This document shows positions 7,537 to 15,987 of a DNA stretch of 64,000 nucleotides, one piece after another. Origin of the DNA: Dehalococcoidia bacterium (lineage in GTDB: Bacteria; Chloroflexota; Dehalococcoidia; SM23-28-2); contig JAUWYP010000002.1 of assembly GCA_030615765.1 (NCBI GenBank), positions 18,480-82,479 of the forward strand. The letters run 5' to 3'. A program made the translations under genes and the position numbers. Each line of letters opens with the position of its first letter. Position 1 is the stretch's first letter. The notes under the pieces are model-generated. The model searched no databases. It saw only the letters and a list, made by a program, of their open reading frames with translations, and was not told the origin of the DNA.

Positions 7537-9449
7537 GAACCTACCGGGAGCTGCGCCAGCAGGCGAAGGAAGCCTGGCGAGCGGTGGAGAGCCCCTCGCG
7601 GCCGCGCATAGCGGTCGGCGTCACTACCTGCAGCCGGGCCGTCGGCGCCGACGAGACGCTGGAGGCCATCCGCCAGGAGGTGTCGCGCCGCGGCCTGGAG
7701 GTGGACGTGGCCGTCACTGGCTGCTGGGGCCTCTGCTACGCCGAGCCGATGGTGGAGGTCGCCAAGCCCAACGGCTCTCGCATCCTCTATCAGAAGGTGA
7801 CCGCCGAGCGGGTGCCCCAGCTTGTCGAGGAGGCGCTGGCATCCACAGACGGCATCTGCCAGGAACTGGCCCTCGCTACACTTTCGTCCCAGCCCGTGGA
7901 TGGCGTGCCGCCGCTGTCATCTCTCGACTTCATGGCCGTGCAAGAAGAGCGCTATCTCATGGCCAACTGCGGCGTTATCGAGCCCGAGAACATCGACCAC
8001 TACATCGCCCGCAGCGGCTACGAGGGCCTGACCAAAGCCCTGGGCATGTCCGACGAGGACGTCATGTGGGAGATCTCCGATGCCGGGCTGTGGGGACGGG
8101 GCGGTGCCGCCTTCTCCACCGGTCGCAAGTGGGAGTTCCTGCGAGACGCTAAGAGCAAGCCCAAGTACATGATCGGCAACGCCGACGAGGGCGACCCCGG
8201 CTCATTCGTCAACCGCACCCTCATGGAGAGCGACCCCCACTGCATCATCGAGGGGATGATCATCGGTGCCTACGCCACCGGCGCCAGCTACGGCTACATC
8301 TACATCCGCGATGAGTACCCCCTGTGTGTGGAGCGCATGGAGCTGGCCCTGCGTCAGGCGCGCGAGCGGGACCTCCTGGGCCAGAGCGTCCTGGGCAGCG
8401 GCTTCTCCTATGACATGGAGATCGTGCGCGGGGCTGGCAGCTACGTCTGCGGCGAGGAGACAGGCCTCATCGCCTCCATCGAGGACGCTCGCGGCATGCC
8501 CAAGATCCGCCCACCCTTCCCCGCTCAGGCGGGCGTGTTTGGCAAGCCCACCAACGTCAACAACGTGGAGACCTATGCCAATGTGCCCCTCATTCTGCGC
8601 CGCGGGGCCACCTGGTACGCCTCGGTGGGCACTGAGAAGAACAAGGGCACCGCAATCTTCAGCCTCTCGGGGCACATCCGGCGGGCGGGAGTGCTGGAGG
8701 TGCCCTTCGGCACGCCGCTGCGGCGGCTGGTCTACGAGGCCGGCGGCGGCCCACCCGAGGGGCGCTCCCTCAAGGCCATCCAGCCGGGCGGGCCCTTGGG
8801 AGGCGTCCTCCATCCCAGGGACGTGGACCTGCCGCTGGAGCCCGAGCCCTTCCGGGAGAAGGGCGCACTCCTGGGCAGCGGCGGTCTTGTCATCGTCGAC
8901 GACTCCGCCTGCATCGTCGATATGTGCCTGTACTTCGAGTGGTTCGCCGAGGACGAGTCCTGCGGGCGCTGCAGCACCTGCCGCGGCGGCACCCAGCGGA
9001 TGGTGGAGATCCTGCGGCGCATCGCCGATGGCGGCGGCCGCCCCTCGGACATCGGCCTCCTGCGCCTCCTGGCCGACGCCATGCGCTACGCCAACTGCGC
9101 CCACGGCCAGGCCGCGCCCACCGCCGTGATGAACACCATCGAGGCCTTCCTGGACGAGTACCAGGAGCACATCGAGAGGAAGCGCTGCCCGGCGAAGGTC
9201 TGCCGCGGCCTCATCCGCTACGAGATCGCGGGCAAGAGCCCCAGCCTGCCCGAGGCGGCGGCCATCTGCCCCACGGCGGCCATCGTTCAGCGAGACGCCG
9301 CCGCAGGCGAGTCCGCCTCTGGCGGAGCGCGCTACGCCATCGACCAGGGGCTGTGCATCAAGTGCGACGCCTGCCGCGAGCTGGCGCCGGCGGCGGTGCG
9401 GGTGGTGGATGCCTTCCAGCGCGACGCCGCCGGCAGCCAGTCGATCTGA
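7533..9449 (+). CDS. nuoF: NADH-quinone oxidoreductase subunit F (NADH/FMN-binding)
   Basis: 638 residues. An N-terminal thioredoxin-like region (VTTCSRAVGADETL ... VAVTGCWGLCYAEPMV) is followed by the FMN/NADH domain (LWGRGGAAFSTGRKWEF; NADEGDPGSFVNR; GAGSYVCGEETGLIASIE) and the 4Fe-4S N3 ligand motif ESCGRCSTCRGG. The C-terminal ferredoxin-like tail found in HydB/NfnB-type enzymes is degenerate here: the first cluster motif is mostly lost and the second reads CIKCDACRELAP, with Ala where the fourth Cys is expected. Part of the tail overlaps a dispersed palindromic repeat at 9312-9326. The start ATG overlaps the GNAT stop. Confidence 0.93.
   Translation: MRTYRELRQQAKEAWRAVESPSRPRIAVGVTTCSRAVGADETLEAIRQEVSRRGLEVDVAVTGCWGLCYAEPMVEVAKPNGSRILYQKVTAERVPQLVEEALASTDGICQELALATLSSQPVDGVPPLSSLDFMAVQEERYLMANCGVIEPENIDHYIARSGYEGLTKALGMSDEDVMWEISDAGLWGRGGAAFSTGRKWEFLRDAKSKPKYMIGNADEGDPGSFVNRTLMESDPHCIIEGMIIGAYATGASYGYIYIRDEYPLCVERMELALRQARERDLLGQSVLGSGFSYDMEIVRGAGSYVCGEETGLIASIEDARGMPKIRPPFPAQAGVFGKPTNVNNVETYANVPLILRRGATWYASVGTEKNKGTAIFSLSGHIRRAGVLEVPFGTPLRRLVYEAGGGPPEGRSLKAIQPGGPLGGVLHPRDVDLPLEPEPFREKGALLGSGGLVIVDDSACIVDMCLYFEWFAEDESCGRCSTCRGGTQRMVEILRRIADGGGRPSDIGLLRLLADAMRYANCAHGQAAPTAVMNTIEAFLDEYQEHIERKRCPAKVCRGLIRYEIAGKSPSLPEAAAICPTAAIVQRDAAAGESASGGARYAIDQGLCIKCDACRELAPAAVRVVDAFQRDAAGSQSI
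9297..9327. repeat. Palindromic repeat copy inside nuoF
   Basis: TCCGCCTCTGGCGGA at 9312-9326 is identical to the right hairpin of the 3996-4025 core. The left hairpin is present in a diverged form (CGCCGCAGGCG). In frame it encodes roughly AAGESASGGA in the C-terminal tail of NuoF. Confidence 0.7.
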
Positions 9450-9584
9450 GTCCCTAACCCCTCGTCAGACAAGCCCCCTTCTGCTCCACCCCTGTCCATC
9501 ACGCGACGTGCTGGTGCGGTGCGCCCCCTTCGTCCCTAACAACGCTCCCTCCGAAAAAAGCGACAAAATACCCACCCTACACGC
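9450..9584. other. Non-coding stretch downstream of nuoF
   Basis: The gap between nuoF and the exported-protein gene runs from 9450 to 9892. No convincing gene is visible in any frame. The first 135 bases show no clear hairpin or repeat; the rest holds the promoter and small RNA described separately. Confidence 0.5.
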
Positions 9585-9612
9585 TTGACATTTTCCGAAA
9601 GTTGACTATAAT
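9585..9612 (+). promoter_or_regulatory. Strong sigma-A-type promoter
   Basis: TTGACA at 9585-9590 and TATAAT at 9607-9612, both perfect consensus, are separated by 16 bases. Transcription should start near 9619. It is the best promoter in the window and lies about 280 bases upstream of the nearest gene on the same strand. Confidence 0.85.
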
Positions 9613-9618
9613 GCAGGG

Positions 9619-9711
9619 CACCAAGGGGGGGGTGCGGCATAGTGGCGCGTTTGTGCTTTCGTTTGGTTTGCGACGCCGGGCCTACCGCGTGCAGGTGGGG
9701 CCCGGCGTTTT
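9619..9711 (+). ncRNA. Candidate small RNA or structured leader of about 93 nt
   Basis: The stretch between a consensus promoter and a terminator hairpin has no obvious coding frame. It starts with a small hairpin (GCACC ... GGTGC) and ends with the terminator. It could be an independent small RNA or an attenuated leader for the exported-protein gene at 9893. I do not recognise a known riboswitch or RNA family. Confidence 0.45.
9673..9711 (+). terminator. Factor-independent terminator-like hairpin
   Basis: A ten-base-pair stem (ACGCCGGGCC with GGCCCGGCGT) with a loop of 16 bases is followed by a short T run. The T-tract is brief, so termination may be partial. Confidence 0.65.
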
Positions 9712-9892
9712 GCGTGCTGGAGGAGCGATTAGCGGCCAGGTAGGGACGTAGAGAGAGGCCCCGGTGGCAGCCACCACCAGGGCCAGAGCTAAGGAATGCG
9801 GGCGCACAGCCTAGCCTTTTACATTGTAGCGGGAAGAGCGCCCGAATAACAAGGGGTGGAGGGGCAAGAAGTAGTTAGAAAGGGGTTCGGCG

Positions 9893-10948
9893 GTGCGAAA
9901 GGTAGCGATAGTTCTCGCAGCGATGGGCCTGCTCGGCCTGAGCATCCTGGGTGGGACTGGCCCGCCGGCAGCGCCACCCGTTGAGGGTAGTGTGCCCACA
10001 GCCGACATTTATGACCCAACGATCGTGTCCTTCTCGGCGGCACCTCAGGCGGTGATTGTGGCTGTTGGAGGAAAGGCGACGGTCTCGGTGCAAGCGACGA
10101 TCCGCAACGCAGGCAACGTGACGCTCACCAATGTCCAGGTGGAGCACAAGACATCCAATGTTTCCTGCAAGAAAGACGCCGGGCACGAGAACGACCCGGC
10201 CACGACGCAGTGGTTCTGTGTGGTTACCAACGACACCGGGAAGCGGCCCAACGACCTGCATCTCGTGTTTGCAGGTAAGGTGAGACGTGTCAAGGAATTG
10301 CACCATAGCGAGCGCTGGCCGAACTCGAATGACTGGAAGTGGAGGATAAGGGGCACAGATCAGGACAATGAAGCCAGCGATTGTCTGAAGGATGAAAACA
10401 ACAAGGTAGACATGGCAGGGGACAACCTGATTGGCCCCGGCCAGGAGGTCTGGCTCGTAGTCGAGATGTGCGATGTCAAGGGCCTGCAACGCGAAGTGGC
10501 ACCAAAGAAGATATGGACGCTCCGTGGGCAAGAGCTCGGAGCGGTGACCACCAGTAGGTGGGTACCAGAAGGTACGCAAGTCACCGTTAGAGATACGGGC
10601 TCTCTCAACCCGGGGCACGACGTGGCCGTCACCAACACGCTGGAGATCGGGTGCCTCCACGCAGGCACGTCTGGCGTACAGCTGACCAGCGAGGTCGTGG
10701 CCTTTACCCCTACAGGGACCGACGCCGATCCTGCGGACAACCTGGCCGTCTTCGCAGTGGACGTGCAGTGCGGGCCGGTTGGCGGCATCGGCGAAGTCTT
10801 GGTGGAGGGCTGGGATGCCCCTGGCAGCGCCGCCGAGTCTTCTGACTCATCGTCTCCCCCCTACGCCGCCCTCGCCGGCGCCGCGGCGGCGGTGGTGGCC
10901 GCCCTTGCGGCGGGCGGCTGGTACGCCCGGAGGCGCTGGCTGCGGTAG
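9893..10948 (+). CDS. Exported protein with C-terminal membrane anchor, unknown function
   Basis: 351 residues starting at GTG with an AAAGGGG Shine-Dalgarno. A signal peptide (KVAIVLAAMGLLGLSILGG) leads into an extracytoplasmic region with Ig/CARDB-like features, such as VSVQATIRNAGNVTLTNVQV and later DPADNLAVFAVDVQC, typical of DUF11-type conserved repeats. A hydrophobic helix near the C-terminus ends in GGWYARRRWLR, a stop-transfer anchor. The protein is therefore probably displayed on the cell surface. The anchor closely resembles an orphan anchor fragment at 22774-22857. It lies 28 bases before a membrane-anchored caspase-like protein, so the two may be co-transcribed. Confidence 0.75.
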   Translation: MRKVAIVLAAMGLLGLSILGGTGPPAAPPVEGSVPTADIYDPTIVSFSAAPQAVIVAVGGKATVSVQATIRNAGNVTLTNVQVEHKTSNVSCKKDAGHENDPATTQWFCVVTNDTGKRPNDLHLVFAGKVRRVKELHHSERWPNSNDWKWRIRGTDQDNEASDCLKDENNKVDMAGDNLIGPGQEVWLVVEMCDVKGLQREVAPKKIWTLRGQELGAVTTSRWVPEGTQVTVRDTGSLNPGHDVAVTNTLEIGCLHAGTSGVQLTSEVVAFTPTGTDADPADNLAVFAVDVQCGPVGGIGEVLVEGWDAPGSAAESSDSSSPPYAALAGAAAAVVAALAAGGWYARRRWLR

Positions 10949-10976
10949 GGGCATTTCATTCTAGCTGGCGTGTGAT

Positions 10977-11798
10977 ATGGGTCGGCGTGCCAGGGCAAAG
11001 CGCCTCAAGCGCGGCCGGCGCCTACGTAGGCTGGCGGCGGTCGTCCTCGTCAGCGTAGCCCTTCTCTCCACCTCGCTCGCCGCCGGTCTGCTGCTCAGCG
11101 GCCTGATCGGCAGCGACCCTCCCGCCGGGCCCAGGACGGCGGCCATCGTCGACCAGCTCAGCCTCACGCAGGCGAACCCCACCTTCGTGGAGAGAGCCAC
11201 CGACACGCTAGAGCAGGCCGGATATGCTGTGGACTACTACGTGGGTGAAGAAGTCACGGTCGAGTTTTACAGGAACCTCCCCACGCATGGTTATGAACTG
11301 ATTATCTTGAGAGTTCACTCGACGCTCCTCGTTGAGGTAGACACCACAACAGGCAGCGCGACACCAACAGAGTACGTGGGTCTTTTCACCTCAGAGCCAT
11401 ACACCCGGACAAGGTATCCTGATGAGATACGGGCTCGGCGTCTGAGTGCGGTCTTCTACTATGAAGGCGCCCCGAAATACTTCGGAACAGGGTCCGGCTT
11501 CGTCGAATCCAGCATGAAGGGCAAGTTCGACGATACGCTGATCATCATGATGGGCTGTGAGGGCCTGCGGGCCCAACGGACTGCTCGCGCCTTGCTGGAC
11601 AGGGGCGCAAGAGCCTTTGTGGGCTGGAGTGGACCGGTGTCAGCCGCCCACACGGACGCCGCGACCGAACGTCTACTCCGACATCTACTGATCGACGGAC
11701 TTACCATAGAACAGGCAGTCGCAAGAACCATGGCCGAAGTTGGCCCGGACCCCTCCTACGGCGCCGAGCTCCGCATCCTCACCGACGGCGGCGGGTAG
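10977..11798 (+). CDS. Membrane-anchored caspase-like (CHAT-like) protein
   Basis: 273 residues. The N-terminus is highly basic and followed by one membrane helix (residues about 20-43). The soluble part has two motifs spaced as in the caspase/CHAT/C25 fold: ELIILRVHST with a candidate catalytic His at 114 and TLIIMMGCEGL with a candidate Cys at 194. Then follows ALLDRGARAFVGWSGPVSAAHTDAATERLL, which resembles the region after the active site in CHAT-like domains. The basic N-terminus predicts the catalytic part to be outside the membrane. Function and substrate are unknown; the fold call is from motif pattern only. Confidence 0.6.
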   Translation: MGRRARAKRLKRGRRLRRLAAVVLVSVALLSTSLAAGLLLSGLIGSDPPAGPRTAAIVDQLSLTQANPTFVERATDTLEQAGYAVDYYVGEEVTVEFYRNLPTHGYELIILRVHSTLLVEVDTTTGSATPTEYVGLFTSEPYTRTRYPDEIRARRLSAVFYYEGAPKYFGTGSGFVESSMKGKFDDTLIIMMGCEGLRAQRTARALLDRGARAFVGWSGPVSAAHTDAATERLLRHLLIDGLTIEQAVARTMAEVGPDPSYGAELRILTDGGG

Positions 11799-11875
11799 CG
11801 CGCCCTCCATCCCCCGACGCGCTATAATATCCCTCGAACAGCTTGCGCTCGAGCCTTGGGAGGAGCCGCCGGCCC

Positions 11876-14503
11876 ATGACCACACCCCTGCGCCGTCAGT
11901 ACCTGGAGATAAAGCGCCGCTTCCCCCAGGCCATCGTCTTCTTCCGCCTGGGCGACTTCTACGAGACCTTCGACCAGGACGCCGAGCTCGTCTCCCGCGA
12001 GCTGGACATCGTCCTCACCTCGCGCCCCATCGGCAAGGGACAGCGGATACCCCTGGCGGGCATTCCCCACCACGCCCTCGATGGCTACCTGGCTAAACTA
12101 ATCGCTAAAGGACACAAGGTAGCTATCTGCGAGCAGGTGAGCGATGCCGCCAAGGAGCCTGCTCCGAGCGGAGGGAAGGGCCGCACCCTGATGGAGCGCC
12201 AGGTGGTGCGCGTGGTAACCCCCGGCACAGTCGTGGAGGGTAATCTCCTCGACCAGCGGGCCAACAACTACCTGGCGTCTCTGGCGGTCGAAGGGGAGCG
12301 AGCCGGCATCGCCTACGTGGACGTGAGCACGGGCGAGTTCGCAGTCGCCCAGATGGACGCCGACCTGCTGCCCGCCGAGCTCGACCGCCTGCGGCCCGCC
12401 GAGCTGGTGCTCCCCGAAGGCCAGGACCCGCCCGAGGGCCTCCAGGCGGCCGTCAGCCACCTAGAGGTCCATCGCTTCGACCCCGAGGCGGCCGGCGAGC
12501 TCCTTCTCGCCCATTTCGGTGCCGCCTCCCTGGATGCCTTCGGCTGCGCCGACCAGCCCCTGGCGGTGGCCGCCGCCGGCGCCGTCCTCGCCTACCTCCA
12601 GGAGAACCAGCGAGGCGCCCTCGGCCACATCACCCGACTCTCCACCTACAACGCCAGCGCCTTCATGACTCTCGACAGCCAGACCCGCCGCAACCTTGAG
12701 CTTTTCGCCAGCGTCCGCCAGGGCCCACGCAGCGCCTCTCTCCTGTCCGCCATCGATCTCACTAAGAGCTCTATGGGGGCTCGTCTCCTCCGCCGCTGGC
12801 TAGGGCAGCCTTTACTCGACATAAAAGAACTAGCCCAACGACAGGCCAGGGTGCAGTTCTTCTTCCAGAGCGCCGTCCGCCGCGGCCAGGTGGGCTCCCT
12901 GCTGGCCAAGATGCCCGACGTAGAGCGCCTGCTGGGGCGCATCAGCGCTGGCCTGGCCTTGCCGCGAGAGGTGGTGAGCCTGCGGCGTGGCCTCGAGCTG
13001 GTGCCGTCGCTGCGTCAGGCCATCGCCGCCGATGGGGAGGAGGCGGCAGAAGCGAGCGAGCTGTTGGCCCGCCTTCACCCCTGCCAGGAGACAGCCGCCC
13101 TCATCGAGCAGGCCATCGACGACGAGCCCGCCGCCTCCGCCGTAGGCGGATCCGCCTCTGGCGGAAGCTTCGAGGAGGGCGAGGTAATTCGGGCCGGCTT
13201 CTCGCCGGAGCTGGACAGCCTGCGCAGCGTGGCCCGCGACGCCCGCCAGTACCTGGCCGACCTGGAGCAACGGGAGCGCCAGCAGACGGGCATCAAGTCC
13301 CTGAAGGTGCGCTACAACAAGGTCTTCGGATACTACATCGAGGTGAGCAAGGCCAACCTGAGGCTGGTGCCCGCTCACTACCAGCGGCGGCAGACCCTGG
13401 TGGGCGGCGAGCGCTTCACCACCCCTGAGCTGAAGGAGCGCGAGTTCCAGATCCTCCACGCCCGCGAGCGCCAGGAGGAGCTGGAGGCGACCCTCTTCCG
13501 TCAGGTGTGCGCCCAGGTGGCCGCCGAGGGCAAGCGCATCCTGGAGCTAGCGGCCGCCATCGCCGAGACCGACGTCTTCTGCGCCCTGGCCGAGGTGGCC
13601 GCCCGCTACGGCTACGTGCGGCCGGAGGTGACCCAGGACGACGAGATCGCCATCCGCGACGGCCGCCATCCGGTGGTGGAGCGCATGCTGCCTTCGGCAG
13701 CGTTCGTCCCCAACGATACCCACCTCTCCAACCAGGACGCCCAGATCATCGTCCTCACCGGGCCCAACATGGCGGGCAAGTCCACTTACATCCGCCAGGT
13801 GGCCCTCATCGTGCTGCTGGCCCAGATGGGCAGCTTCGTACCCGCCGCCTCGGCCCGCATCGGCATCGTTGACCGCATCTTCACCCGCGTGGGCGCCCTG
13901 GACGACATCGCCGCCGGCCAGTCGACCTTCCTGGTGGAGATGCTGGAGACGGCTAATATCCTCCACAACGCCACGCCCAGGTCCCTCCTCCTGTTCGACG
14001 AGATCGGCCGCGGCACCAGCACCTACGACGGCATGGCCATCGCCCGCGCCGTGGTGGAGTTCATCCACCACCGGCCGGAGGTGGCCGCCAAGACCCTCTT
14101 CGCCACCCACTACCACGAACTGGTCGACCTGGCCGCCTTCCTGCCGCGGGTGAAGAACTACAACGTGGCCGTGAGCGAAGAGGAGGGGCGAGTAGTCTTC
14201 CTCCACCGCATCCTTCCCGGCGGCGCCGACAAGAGCTACGGCGTGCACGTCGCCCAGCTTGCCGGCATGCCCCGACCGGTCATCCAGCGGGCGCAGGAGG
14301 TGCTGAGCGAGCTGGAGGACAAGGGCGACCGCCTGCCCCGCCGACGCCGCCCCCGCCAGGCCGCCGTGCAGCTATCCTTCCTGGGCGCCAGCGACGCCGT
14401 CCTGGAGGAGCTGGCCTCCCTGGACGTGGACGGCCTCACCCCTCTGCAGGCCATCACCAAGCTCTACGAGCTGCGAGAGAGGGCGCGGGGGCCTAACCCC
14501 TAG
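11876..14503 (+). CDS. mutS: DNA mismatch repair protein MutS
   Basis: 875 residues. The mismatch-binding Phe-x-Glu motif is in FFRLGDFYETF near the N-terminus. The C-terminal ATPase has Walker A TGPNMAGKSTYIRQ, the signature STFLVEMLETANIL and Walker B LLLFDEIGRGTSTYDG. The ATG at 11876 was preferred over an upstream in-frame start because GGGAGGA lies 11 bases before it. Two segments look inserted: EPAPSGG in the connector region (12153-12175) and ASAVGGSASGG before the clamp region (13136-13165). Both correspond to short palindromic repeats present elsewhere in the window. With mutL 1.5 kb downstream it forms the mismatch repair pair. Confidence 0.96.
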   Translation: MTTPLRRQYLEIKRRFPQAIVFFRLGDFYETFDQDAELVSRELDIVLTSRPIGKGQRIPLAGIPHHALDGYLAKLIAKGHKVAICEQVSDAAKEPAPSGGKGRTLMERQVVRVVTPGTVVEGNLLDQRANNYLASLAVEGERAGIAYVDVSTGEFAVAQMDADLLPAELDRLRPAELVLPEGQDPPEGLQAAVSHLEVHRFDPEAAGELLLAHFGAASLDAFGCADQPLAVAAAGAVLAYLQENQRGALGHITRLSTYNASAFMTLDSQTRRNLELFASVRQGPRSASLLSAIDLTKSSMGARLLRRWLGQPLLDIKELAQRQARVQFFFQSAVRRGQVGSLLAKMPDVERLLGRISAGLALPREVVSLRRGLELVPSLRQAIAADGEEAAEASELLARLHPCQETAALIEQAIDDEPAASAVGGSASGGSFEEGEVIRAGFSPELDSLRSVARDARQYLADLEQRERQQTGIKSLKVRYNKVFGYYIEVSKANLRLVPAHYQRRQTLVGGERFTTPELKEREFQILHARERQEELEATLFRQVCAQVAAEGKRILELAAAIAETDVFCALAEVAARYGYVRPEVTQDDEIAIRDGRHPVVERMLPSAAFVPNDTHLSNQDAQIIVLTGPNMAGKSTYIRQVALIVLLAQMGSFVPAASARIGIVDRIFTRVGALDDIAAGQSTFLVEMLETANILHNATPRSLLLFDEIGRGTSTYDGMAIARAVVEFIHHRPEVAAKTLFATHYHELVDLAAFLPRVKNYNVAVSEEEGRVVFLHRILPGGADKSYGVHVAQLAGMPRPVIQRAQEVLSELEDKGDRLPRRRRPRQAAVQLSFLGASDAVLEELASLDVDGLTPLQAITKLYELRERARGPNP
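12153..12175. repeat. Second short palindromic repeat family, copy in mutS
   Basis: AGGAGCCTGCTCCGAGCGGAGG contains the palindrome GGAGCCTGCTCC and recurs, one base shorter, between genes at 31026-31046. In frame it encodes KEPAPSGG in MutS, at a place where most MutS proteins are shorter. Confidence 0.55.
13136..13165. repeat. Double-hairpin palindromic repeat inside mutS
   Basis: This 30-bp element differs from the intergenic core at 3996-4025 by a single base. It keeps the mutS frame and encodes SAVGGSASGG. Confidence 0.8.
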
Positions 14504-14510
14504 CCCACAG

Positions 14511-15860
14511 CTAGTCCTTCACAACCCCCGGCACCACGGAGCGGTAGGCGTGGGTGTTCAGCGTCTCGCCCATGTTCAGGCGGCCCCAGCCGTCCCAGTT
14601 AGGCGTGTCGCCGTTGGGCAGGTCATCGCTGGAGATGCGCAGAAGGGCGCGGATGTCGGCGTCGCCGCGGGACGAATCCTGAGATAGAAGCAACGCCACC
14701 AGCCCTGATACGAAGGCGGTAGCAAAGGACGTTCCCTCGCCCGTAGCGTAGCCGCCGTCGAGGTGAGTGCTGAACACGTCCACCCCCGGCGCCGCCACGT
14801 TCACCTCCGGGCCCCAGTTGCTGAAGGAAGCGCGGCTGTTGGGGTCGGAGTGGTCGAAGGCAGACACGGCGATGACCCCCGAGTAGGCCGCCGGGTAGCC
14901 CACCCCCTCCTGGCCCTCGTTCCCTGAAGCCCCCACAAGGATGGCACCGAAGACATCGTGGGCCTCCTTCACCGCCTCCTCCAGAGCGCGGCTGGGCGAC
15001 GGTCGAGCCATGCTCAGGTTGATTATCTGGGCGCCGCTCTTGGCAGCATAGATGATACCCTGGGCCACGTCGGAGGCCGTGCCGGCACCCGTCGGATCGA
15101 GCACCTTCACCGGCAGCAGGGTCGGCCCCCAGGCCGTTCCCGCCACGCCCAGGCCGTTGTTGCTCCTGGCCCCCACAATGCCGGCCACCATCGTGCCGTG
15201 GCCGTGGTCATCGCTGGGGTCGCTGGAGGGCGGCAGGACCACGAAGTTGCAGCCGTTGACATCATCTATGCACCCGTTCTTGTCGTCGTCGATGTCGTTG
15301 CCCAGCACCTCGCGGGCGTTGATCCAGATCTTGGCCTCCAGATCGGGGTGATCCAGGTCCACCCCCGTGTCCAGCACTGCCACGATGATAGCCGACCTCC
15401 CCCTCTCGATATCCCAACCAGCGGGGGCGTTGATGATATCGTAGTACCAAGCCTGCTTCTGCGAGTAGAGGGGATCATCGGGCACTATCGCCGCCCGAAC
15501 AATGTAGTTGGGCTCCGCATACTCCACCCAGGGCAATGCGTTATAGAGAGTGGAGGCCTGTTGCACATCGATCCCTTCAGGCAGGCGAAGCCGATACAGC
15601 CGCAGGGTGGCATCGTGCTCTATCACCACCCCTCCTGCCAGCCTCAGGACAGCGGCCACAGCGGTGGGCGGCAGGGGCAGGCTGGCCTTTACCAGCAGCT
15701 CGCCGGGGGCAAACTCCGCGGCGTCAACTGGGTGAGCCGCCACAGGGGCAACGTGAGGGGCCAAGACCTGCGAGGAGGCCGACGGGTAGGGAACGTTGTT
15801 AGCCAACACGAAGGCAGCCGCCAGCAGGGGCAGCGACCACAGCCAGCGAAAAGCCCTCAT
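14511..15860 (-). CDS. Exported S8 family serine protease (subtilase)
   Basis: 449 residues. A signal peptide (RWLWSLPLLAAAFVLANN) is followed by an I9-like propeptide (GELLVKASLPLPP ... LPWVEYAEPNYIV). The catalytic domain shows all three active-site blocks: VAVLDTGVDLDHPD (Asp), DDHGHGTMVAGIVGA (His) and GEGTSFATAFVSGL (Ser). The ATG at 15860 was chosen over a longer frame because it begins the signal peptide and has a purine-rich GGGGGGAGA upstream. It is convergent with mutS and divergent from mutL. The protease probably matures outside the membrane; no C-terminal anchor is seen. Confidence 0.92.
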   Translation of the reverse strand: MRAFRWLWSLPLLAAAFVLANNVPYPSASSQVLAPHVAPVAAHPVDAAEFAPGELLVKASLPLPPTAVAAVLRLAGGVVIEHDATLRLYRLRLPEGIDVQQASTLYNALPWVEYAEPNYIVRAAIVPDDPLYSQKQAWYYDIINAPAGWDIERGRSAIIVAVLDTGVDLDHPDLEAKIWINAREVLGNDIDDDKNGCIDDVNGCNFVVLPPSSDPSDDHGHGTMVAGIVGARSNNGLGVAGTAWGPTLLPVKVLDPTGAGTASDVAQGIIYAAKSGAQIINLSMARPSPSRALEEAVKEAHDVFGAILVGASGNEGQEGVGYPAAYSGVIAVSAFDHSDPNSRASFSNWGPEVNVAAPGVDVFSTHLDGGYATGEGTSFATAFVSGLVALLLSQDSSRGDADIRALLRISSDDLPNGDTPNWDGWGRLNMGETLNTHAYRSVVPGVVKD

Positions 15861-15897
15861 GCCGATATTCTCCCCCCATCTCCCGCTCAGTGGCGCT

Positions 15898-15926
15898 AGT
15901 ATAGCAATGGACAATGAATCGAGCAA
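15898..15926 (-). promoter_or_regulatory. Probable promoter for the subtilase gene
   Basis: On the minus strand TTGCTC (15921-15926) and TATACT (15898-15903) are 17 bases apart, about 40 bases upstream of the subtilase ATG. Confidence 0.55.
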
Positions 15927-15987
15927 TCAGGCTTCGAGGGAGCGTAAGGGCAGTCCGCTGCCGATAAAATTCACTGGGTGGTAAGAT

